Source: Marinimicrobium agarilyticum DSM 16975
GTDB lineage: Bacteria > Pseudomonadota > Gammaproteobacteria > Pseudomonadales > Cellvibrionaceae
Direction of reading: 5' to 3'
NCBI RefSeq assembly: GCF_000423345.1
Contig: NZ_KE384008.1
Coordinates: 1 to 64,000, forward strand
DNA length: 64,000 bases
Numbering within the stretch: the first letter of the stretch is position 1; the number at the start of each line of letters is the position of its first letter. Below are positions 58,776 to 64,000 of this stretch, piece after piece. A program made the position numbers and the translations under genes. Below the pieces are notes generated by a model that saw nothing but the letters and a program-made list of their open reading frames with translations, was not told the DNA's origin and did no database searches.

Positions 58776-60317
58776 TCAGGGCTGCTCTTCAAGGATGGCT
58801 TCAAGCTCATCGGCCACGATACGCGCGGTGAATCTGGCACCGTCGAGGGAGGTATGCGTGTGCTCATCGGCGAAGAATGATTCCACATGCTCAGGCCCCA
58901 GCTCGTCGTAGCGATCGGCGACCAATTTGTGCAGGTCTATCAGGTGGACTCCGCTTTCTGCCGCGATTTGTCGTGCCCACTGAGGGTAGCTGTTTTCCGG
59001 GCGGACAATCTGCTCTGCGCTTTCATCCCAGATTTTCCGGGGCACCGGGGTAAAGAGCACCGGTGTCACGCCGCGGGCCATCGCTTCACCGATCATTTTG
59101 CGCAGGTACCAACCGTAAGTGTGAACCGTCTCGGTTTCGCCCGTCAGCCTATTGTCGATGGTTTCCTGTGCTTCGCTGATACCATCAATCGTGCCGCGCG
59201 CACGTTGTTTGTCATTGAGCGCCGCGGAATCATTGTGGCCAAACTGGATCAGCATATAATCGCCCGGGCGGGTCATGTTCAAGGCTCGCTTCCAGTGGCC
59301 TCCCGTCACGAAAGTCCGGCTGCTGAAACCGCCGATGGCGCGATTGACCAGGTTGTATTGATTGCTGTCGAGATAGTGCCCGAGGAAGTCGCCCCAGCCC
59401 CACTGGCCGCCGGCGCCATCGCCCCAGCCGTTGCGAACGGTGGAGTCGCCCACCATGAAAATGCTGGTTTTTTCGGGTGACGCCACCACGGGTAAGCGTA
59501 AGAAAGTCCAGTCATAAGCGCGGACCTCGCGACCTTTTTCGGAATACAGGTCCGCCGCCAGAGTAGGGCGCAGCCCTTTCAGGGCCGATACGATGGTCTC
59601 GGCATGGATCTCGGCGCCGGCCGCGTTGAAGTGCGTGTGGTCTTTCGGATAGAGCGCCGATACCTTTTCGGGCCCCAGCTGTTCCAGCTTGTCAGCGACC
59701 AGGTTGGTCACGTCAATAAACGGTGTATCCAGCTCCCAGGCCAACTGATGCATCCAGTGCCCATATTGGCCGTTACGCCGCTCGATTCTGCCTTGATCCC
59801 ACCGATTGCGTGCGGTCAGCGAGAGCAGTACCGGCGTTGCGTCTTTGGCGCGGACGTCCGCGACCATCTGACGGATGTAGTGGCCGAAGGTATAGACGGT
59901 TTCCTCTTTTCCGGTCACCTGATTGGATATGTCGGTCTGCTCGTCTCCCAGGCCGGGCAGGGAGCCGCGCGCGCGGCTGTCGTCGTTGATTTCACCGGCG
60001 TCGTTGTGACCGAATTGGATAAGCACCAGGTCACCGGGCTGTACCTCTTCCATCATGGATTGCCACAGACCTTCGGTGATAAAGGTGCGGCTGCTTCGGC
60101 CGCCGCGAGCCCGGTTCTCAACGGTTACCTGTTTCTTGTCGAAATAGGTCTGCAAGAGCGCGGCCCAGCCCTGGTGGTCTTTATCGCTGTAGGAGGCGGC
60201 GGTGGAGTCTCCCGCGATGAAAATGTGTTGGGGGCGCAGGTCGTCGGCCAGGCAATGCTGTCCGAGCATGAGAGTGAGGACGAGGGTGATAAAACCGGTG
60301 GCTCGTCGTGACTGCAT
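58776..60317 (-). CDS. Tandem-domain CE12 rhamnogalacturonan acetylesterase
   Basis: 513 residues from ATG at 60317, preceded by AGAGGA at seven bases; the frame upstream to 60476 has no such site. A Sec signal (ITLVLTLMLGQHCLA) is followed by two complete SGNH domains. Domain 1 (about 30-250) has Ser38 in IAGDSTAA, FGHNDAGE and KDHTHFNAAG; domain 2 (about 283-510) has Ser292 in MVGDSTVRNG, FGHNDSAA and DEHTHTSLDGA. Both keep Ser, Asn and Asp-x-x-His, so both should be active. CE12 enzymes remove acetyl groups from galacturonate in RG-I, clearing the way for lyases. It is first in the operon with the TIM-barrel and GH105 genes. Confidence 0.94.
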   Translation of the reverse strand: MQSRRATGFITLVLTLMLGQHCLADDLRPQHIFIAGDSTAASYSDKDHQGWAALLQTYFDKKQVTVENRARGGRSSRTFITEGLWQSMMEEVQPGDLVLIQFGHNDAGEINDDSRARGSLPGLGDEQTDISNQVTGKEETVYTFGHYIRQMVADVRAKDATPVLLSLTARNRWDQGRIERRNGQYGHWMHQLAWELDTPFIDVTNLVADKLEQLGPEKVSALYPKDHTHFNAAGAEIHAETIVSALKGLRPTLAADLYSEKGREVRAYDWTFLRLPVVASPEKTSIFMVGDSTVRNGWGDGAGGQWGWGDFLGHYLDSNQYNLVNRAIGGFSSRTFVTGGHWKRALNMTRPGDYMLIQFGHNDSAALNDKQRARGTIDGISEAQETIDNRLTGETETVHTYGWYLRKMIGEAMARGVTPVLFTPVPRKIWDESAEQIVRPENSYPQWARQIAAESGVHLIDLHKLVADRYDELGPEHVESFFADEHTHTSLDGARFTARIVADELEAILEEQP

Positions 60318-60522
60318 GCGGAGTTCCTCTTGGGTCTGACGGTGGTTGATTCCCGTGCTTTTATTGTCTTTTAACGCTGGATACCGGGCAGTAGGCGGTG
60401 ACGTAACGACCGGCGTTGCCGCATCGGCGTTAAAAAGTCTGTTGAATGTTGTGCGGCCTCCTCCCATGTCTGGCACATCACTCTGGTGTTGAGTCGTTGG
60501 TCAGACAGGAGAGGGAAAACCG

Positions 60523-60540
60523 CACTATAGTTCTATAGTG
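60523..60540. promoter_or_regulatory. Palindrome between two divergent esterase genes
   Basis: CACTATAG and CTATAGTG form perfect 8-bp arms around TT. It lies 206-223 bp before the CE12 tandem start and 149-166 bp before the CE2-like start. A weak row of 10-bp-phased units (ending GTGATTTTTT, TTGACATCAA) lies at 60548-60587. Operator function is a guess. Confidence 0.35.
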
Positions 60541-60688
60541 ACCTAAAATGCAATTAAATTGTTATTTGTGATTTTTTTTGACATCAAGGCGTGAAGCGCT
60601 TTTCGTCAGAAGCGATTGCCCTGAACGTTGTGGCACGACGTGGAATCGGTTACATTTCCCCTTCAATTCGTAAAAGGCGCTCGGTGTT

Positions 60689-61762
60689 ATGCGTAATGTT
60701 TGGTTGTTGTCCGCGTTGGTGTTGTTGGCGGCTTGTGCCCTGGAATCTCCTGGCGAGCTTGCGGGGGAGAAGGGTGTTGAGGATCTGGAGCCCGCGTCCG
60801 CGCGGCTGATTGGGCGGTTCGATGTGCGTGAATCGGGCAGTGCCGCCTTCACCTGGCCCGGTTCAGCCATGGCGTTCCGGTTTTCGGGCACGGCCGCGTC
60901 TCTCAAAATTCAGAGTGCCGGTCGGGTCCGCTTTCAGGTGACCGTGGATGGCGGTGAGGGCGCTGATCTTTGGGTCAGCGAAGGCTTGCATCGCTACGAG
61001 CTTGTCTCCGGATTGTCAGCGGGTGAACATACGATAAGGATCACTCGCCTCGGTGAGTCGTTTGAAGGCACAACCGTGTTTGCGTCGGCGCCCGAGGTGG
61101 AGGGTCGTTTGCTCTCGCCACCGACGGCACCGCAGCGGCAGCTCCTTTTCCTGGGAGATTCAATCACCGCGGGTTACGGGGTGGAAGGGGAGACCGCGCA
61201 ATGCCCTTACGCTCAGGAAACCAGTAACCCGCTGCTGACCTATGCCTCGGTGGCGGCAGACGCGCTGGACGCCGAAGCGCATCTCATCGCCTGGTCCGGC
61301 ATCGGTGTCTGGCGCAGTTATGGGGAAGACGTGAGTGAGCAGCCCACGTTGATCGAACGGCGTCGCCGGACGCTGGCGCTGGAGCCCCAACCACAGTGGG
61401 ATGTTCAGCGATATCGACCGGATGCCGTGATGATCGCCATCGGCACCAACGACTTTTGGACCGGGTCGGCTCCGGGGTACCACAACGCCATGCAGTCGCT
61501 GCTCGCCCAGCTGCGAACCGATTACCCGCGAGTGCCTTTCTACCTGATCGCAAGCCCGATGCTGAGCGCAGAGGCGCGTGAGTCCCAAGTGGCGGTGTTG
61601 CAGTCACTGGCGAACGACAACAACATTCACTTTCTGGATCTCGGGAAAATCGAGCCGGAAGAGGGCTATGGTTGCGACTATCATCCCAACGTGATGACGC
61701 AGGCACGCTTGGGGCATAATCTTGAGAAAGTGTTAGCGCGGGATTTGGGGTGGGGTGGCTAG
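60689..61762 (+). CDS. CE2-type SGNH acetyl esterase, lipoprotein
   Basis: 357 residues. A lipoprotein signal ends VLLAAC (Cys16). An N-terminal jelly-roll domain (about 35-145, FDVRESGSAAFTWPGSAMAFRF and HRYELVSGLSAGEHTIRI) comes before an SGNH hydrolase domain with Ser158 in FLGDSITAGYGV, IGTNDFW, and the late CDYHPNVMTQARLG carrying the catalytic Asp/His. That domain pair is the hallmark of CE2 acetylxylan esterases. It probably deacetylates hemicellulose or pectin pieces at the outer membrane or in the periplasm. It is divergent from the CE12 tandem gene. Confidence 0.92.
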   Translation: MRNVWLLSALVLLAACALESPGELAGEKGVEDLEPASARLIGRFDVRESGSAAFTWPGSAMAFRFSGTAASLKIQSAGRVRFQVTVDGGEGADLWVSEGLHRYELVSGLSAGEHTIRITRLGESFEGTTVFASAPEVEGRLLSPPTAPQRQLLFLGDSITAGYGVEGETAQCPYAQETSNPLLTYASVAADALDAEAHLIAWSGIGVWRSYGEDVSEQPTLIERRRRTLALEPQPQWDVQRYRPDAVMIAIGTNDFWTGSAPGYHNAMQSLLAQLRTDYPRVPFYLIASPMLSAEARESQVAVLQSLANDNNIHFLDLGKIEPEEGYGCDYHPNVMTQARLGHNLEKVLARDLGWGG

Positions 61763-61829
61763 AGGAGAGATCCGGATGGCCGCGCCCGTCGTATTCATCT
61801 GATCATGATGATTCTTTTGGAGTGTTGCC

Positions 61830-62003
61830 ATGCCCCCGAGTGCCGATTCGGTAGACCGCTTGCCCTGCCGCGGTTGCCTGCCCACCTGTAAGAATTACCC
61901 GGTTTGCGACGGAAAGCCCTGGCGGGCACTGGACGCAGCGGTGGCGGGAGAGGCGCCCGCAGAGCGGGGTACCTCCAACCGCGAAACCGGACGACGGGTT
62001 TAG
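61830..62003 (+). CDS. Small Cys-rich protein, unknown function
   Basis: 57 residues; GGAG stands seven bases before ATG. The centre LPCRGCLPTCKNYPVCDGKP has four cysteines in C-x2-C-x3-C-x5-C spacing, which suggests binding of a metal or iron-sulphur cluster. The C-terminal part is polar. There is no signal peptide. Its stop overlaps the stop region of the convergent siderophore-type receptor by four bases. I do not recognise a named family. Good ribosome site and motif make it more credible than a random frame. Confidence 0.6.
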   Translation: MPPSADSVDRLPCRGCLPTCKNYPVCDGKPWRALDAAVAGEAPAERGTSNRETGRRV

Positions 62004-64000
62004 AACTGGTAGCGGACCCGACCGACAACGTTGCGTGCTTCGCCCGGGAAACAGTCGCCCCGTGAAAGACAGGTTGCCTGGAACGCCTTGTCCGCGACGT
62101 TCCGTGCGTTCAACGTGAAATCCCACTGGCCGGCCTGGTAGCCGATCATCAGGTCTCCCAGTGTGTACGACGGGGTCCGGATCTCATCTTGACCGCCCCA
62201 GCTTTCACCCATGTAGCGAAGGCCACCCCCGACTTTGAAGCCCTGGAAGCCTGCGGGTCGCCAGGTGACCCATGTAGACGCCTGATTCTCCGGCACACTG
62301 GCCAGGTGGTAGCCCTCGGCGGACTCGGTGTCCAGGTGGCTGGCGTTGAACTCCAGATCGAGATCTCCCAGCGTGACCAATGCCTCCAGCTCCACGCCTT
62401 CCACCGACGCTTCACCCCGCTGTTGCTGGTAGTCCCCGGCAAGTGATGTCGGGTCGCTCAGATTGCTCTGGGTAATGTCGAAGTAGGCCAGGGTGACCAT
62501 CGCCGGTATATCGTAGGATTGGTACTTCACACCCACTTCCACCTGCTCGCCTTCCTGGGGGTCGAGGGTGTTGCCTCGACCGTCGTCACCAATCACCGGC
62601 TCGAAGGACTCCGCATAACTCGCGTAGGGCGCGAGCCCGTTATCGAATTGATAGAGCACGCCCAGTGCGCTGCTGACAGCGTCGTCCTGCTGACGGGCGG
62701 TGCCGGTATTGGTCTCGGTGTCATCGACCCGAAGGCCAGCGGTTACGCGCCAATTTCCGATGCTGATCTGGTCGTTGACGTAGAGCCCCAGATCTTCCGT
62801 AGTGGTGTCCGGGCTGGTGCTGTACAAGCTGTTGAGGTAATCGGCGGGCGGCACATTGCCGTATACCGGATTGAACACGTTGAGCCAGTAAGCATCGCCA
62901 AAGTTGTTATCAGGGCCGCGGCTCTCGGAATCGTAACCCAGCGCGAACGCATAGTAGCCGGCGTCCCCCAGCGTGACGTCCTGATATTGAGCACCGACAA
63001 GAACCTCGTGGTACAGCGCTCCGGTCGAAAATTGGGCGCGCAAACGTGTGTCGATCGCCAGTTGCTCTGAGCTGGCGTCGTTGCGATAAAAAGTTCTCGG
63101 TACCAGGCCATCGTTATAGAGGCTGCCATCGTCGTTATAGACATAGCGATCCCCTCCGATGAACGAGGTCCAGGCCTGTTGGTAGTCGGCCTGGGCGTCG
63201 CTGTAGCGCGAAGTGACTTCCAGGCTCCAGATGCTGTTGAAGTGGTGGTTCGCCAGGAAGGTGACCGACGTGGTTTCGGTGTTGTAGCGATTGTATCCCG
63301 GCTCGCCGGTATAGGTGCTGTTTTCGATCTCCTCGCCATTGGGCGCGGGGTAAAGGGTACCGTAGAGGGGCAGAAACTGGGCGCCGGTATCGCTTTCGGT
63401 TTCGGTGTGATTGACCAGCAGAGTCAGGTCGGTATCGGTGTCGGGTCGCCAGGTGATGGAAGGGGCTATGACGGTGGTGTTGTCTTCCACGAAATCCACC
63501 TGGGTGTCCGAGTCCCGATGCACGCCGACCACGCGGTAGAGCCATTCGTCACTGTCGCCGATCCGACCAGTACTGTCGAACGCCAACTGCTTGCGGTCGA
63601 AGTTACCCAATTCCGCGACGATTTCATGAGCCGAGTCCGCCTTGGGCAGCTTGGAGACGATATTGACAATACCACCGGGTGAGCCCTGCCCGTAGAGGAC
63701 CGAGGCGGGGCCTTTGAGGATTTCCACCTGCTCGAGCGTGTATACATCCGGTCGGGTATTGTTGTAGTTGCCGAAAAGGGACTGAAGGCTGTCCTGGTAC
63801 AGCGGGACATTCAGCCCTCGGACTTTGAGCCAATCCCCCCGTGTCGCGTAGCCGAAGGTTTTGCCTGTAACCCCCGAGGAGTAAGTAAAGGTGTCGTCCA
63901 GAGCCAGCGCCCCTTTCTCAATGATATCGAGCTCGCTCTCGATGGAGACTGAGCGGGCGGTCTCCATGATGGGGGTATCGGACTTTAGGGCCGAGTAGCG
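62000..64000 (-). CDS. TonB-dependent siderophore-type receptor (5' end outside window)
   Basis: 667 codons are visible; the frame is open to the window edge, so the signal peptide and plug start are missing (a Met at 63967 is internal). The plug has DDTFTYSSGVTGKTFGY, RGDWLKVRGLNVPLYQDSL, YTLEQVEILKGPASVLYGQGSPGGIVNIVSK, typical of siderophore receptors (FhuE/FpvA-like). The barrel ends RNVVGRVRYQF with a terminal Phe. It should import ferric siderophores, so it probably marks the right border of the pectin locus. A Cys-rich small gene is convergent with it. Confidence 0.93.
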   Translation of the reverse strand, partial: RYSALKSDTPIMETARSVSIESELDIIEKGALALDDTFTYSSGVTGKTFGYATRGDWLKVRGLNVPLYQDSLQSLFGNYNNTRPDVYTLEQVEILKGPASVLYGQGSPGGIVNIVSKLPKADSAHEIVAELGNFDRKQLAFDSTGRIGDSDEWLYRVVGVHRDSDTQVDFVEDNTTVIAPSITWRPDTDTDLTLLVNHTETESDTGAQFLPLYGTLYPAPNGEEIENSTYTGEPGYNRYNTETTSVTFLANHHFNSIWSLEVTSRYSDAQADYQQAWTSFIGGDRYVYNDDGSLYNDGLVPRTFYRNDASSEQLAIDTRLRAQFSTGALYHEVLVGAQYQDVTLGDAGYYAFALGYDSESRGPDNNFGDAYWLNVFNPVYGNVPPADYLNSLYSTSPDTTTEDLGLYVNDQISIGNWRVTAGLRVDDTETNTGTARQQDDAVSSALGVLYQFDNGLAPYASYAESFEPVIGDDGRGNTLDPQEGEQVEVGVKYQSYDIPAMVTLAYFDITQSNLSDPTSLAGDYQQQRGEASVEGVELEALVTLGDLDLEFNASHLDTESAEGYHLASVPENQASTWVTWRPAGFQGFKVGGGLRYMGESWGGQDEIRTPSYTLGDLMIGYQAGQWDFTLNARNVADKAFQATCLSRGDCFPGEARNVVGRVRYQF

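Overview
The window looks like a chromosomal segment of a Gram-negative, plant-polysaccharide-degrading gammaproteobacterium. The best guess is the Cellvibrionaceae and relatives (Cellvibrio, Saccharophagus, Gilvimarinus or Marinimicrobium type). This rests on large TonB-dependent receptors, PL11 lyases built as lipoproteins with C-terminal binding modules, and a dense polysaccharide-utilisation locus. No rRNA, tRNA or CRISPR was seen, so the genus is inference.

Layout. 1-4377 is an accessory patch: a complete IS1182-like element, a small secreted protein that looks like a leftover integron cassette, a frameshifted IS110 fragment, and two A+T-rich genes for secreted proteins. 4413-12676 (minus) is a rhamnose catabolic operon: aldolase-dehydrogenase fusion, isomerase, LutABC lactate oxidation, triosephosphate isomerase and a DeoR-type regulator. 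12909-18144 (plus, divergent) carries a permease, a sugar kinase and a PL11 rhamnogalacturonan endolyase. 18349-26055 has a TonB-dependent receptor and a second, multidomain PL11. 26290-33449 holds a duplicated gene for an unknown membrane-anchored protein, a C-terminal remnant of a receptor, an alpha/beta hydrolase and an intact receptor. 33919-44942 has GH42, a stand-alone class II aldolase, PL26, GH105, rhamnose mutarotase, a YesU-like lipoprotein, mannonate dehydratase and a GntR regulator. 45460-56482 is a plus-strand run of GH2, GH31, PL26 and a GH115-CE12 fusion. 56503-60317 (minus) has GH105, a TIM-barrel isomerase and a tandem CE12 esterase. The right edge has a CE2-type esterase, a tiny Cys-rich protein and a siderophore-type receptor cut by the window end.

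How it works together (family knowledge plus inference). The target is rhamnogalacturonan I. PL11 endolyases at the cell surface cut the backbone, CE12/CE2 esterases remove acetyl groups, GH42/GH2/GH31/GH115 trim side chains, and receptors import fragments. PL26 exolyases and GH105 then give free rhamnose and unsaturated galacturonate. Rhamnose goes through mutarotase, isomerase, kinase and the aldolase-dehydrogenase to DHAP and lactate; TpiA and LutABC carry these to central metabolism. UxuA and the GntR regulator serve a glucuronate branch fed by GH2 and GH115.

The most striking regulatory signal is a set of direct repeats spaced exactly 10 bp apart (ATGAT-type units) in front of nearly every key promoter, including that of the DeoR-type regulator. 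This suggests one local regulon.
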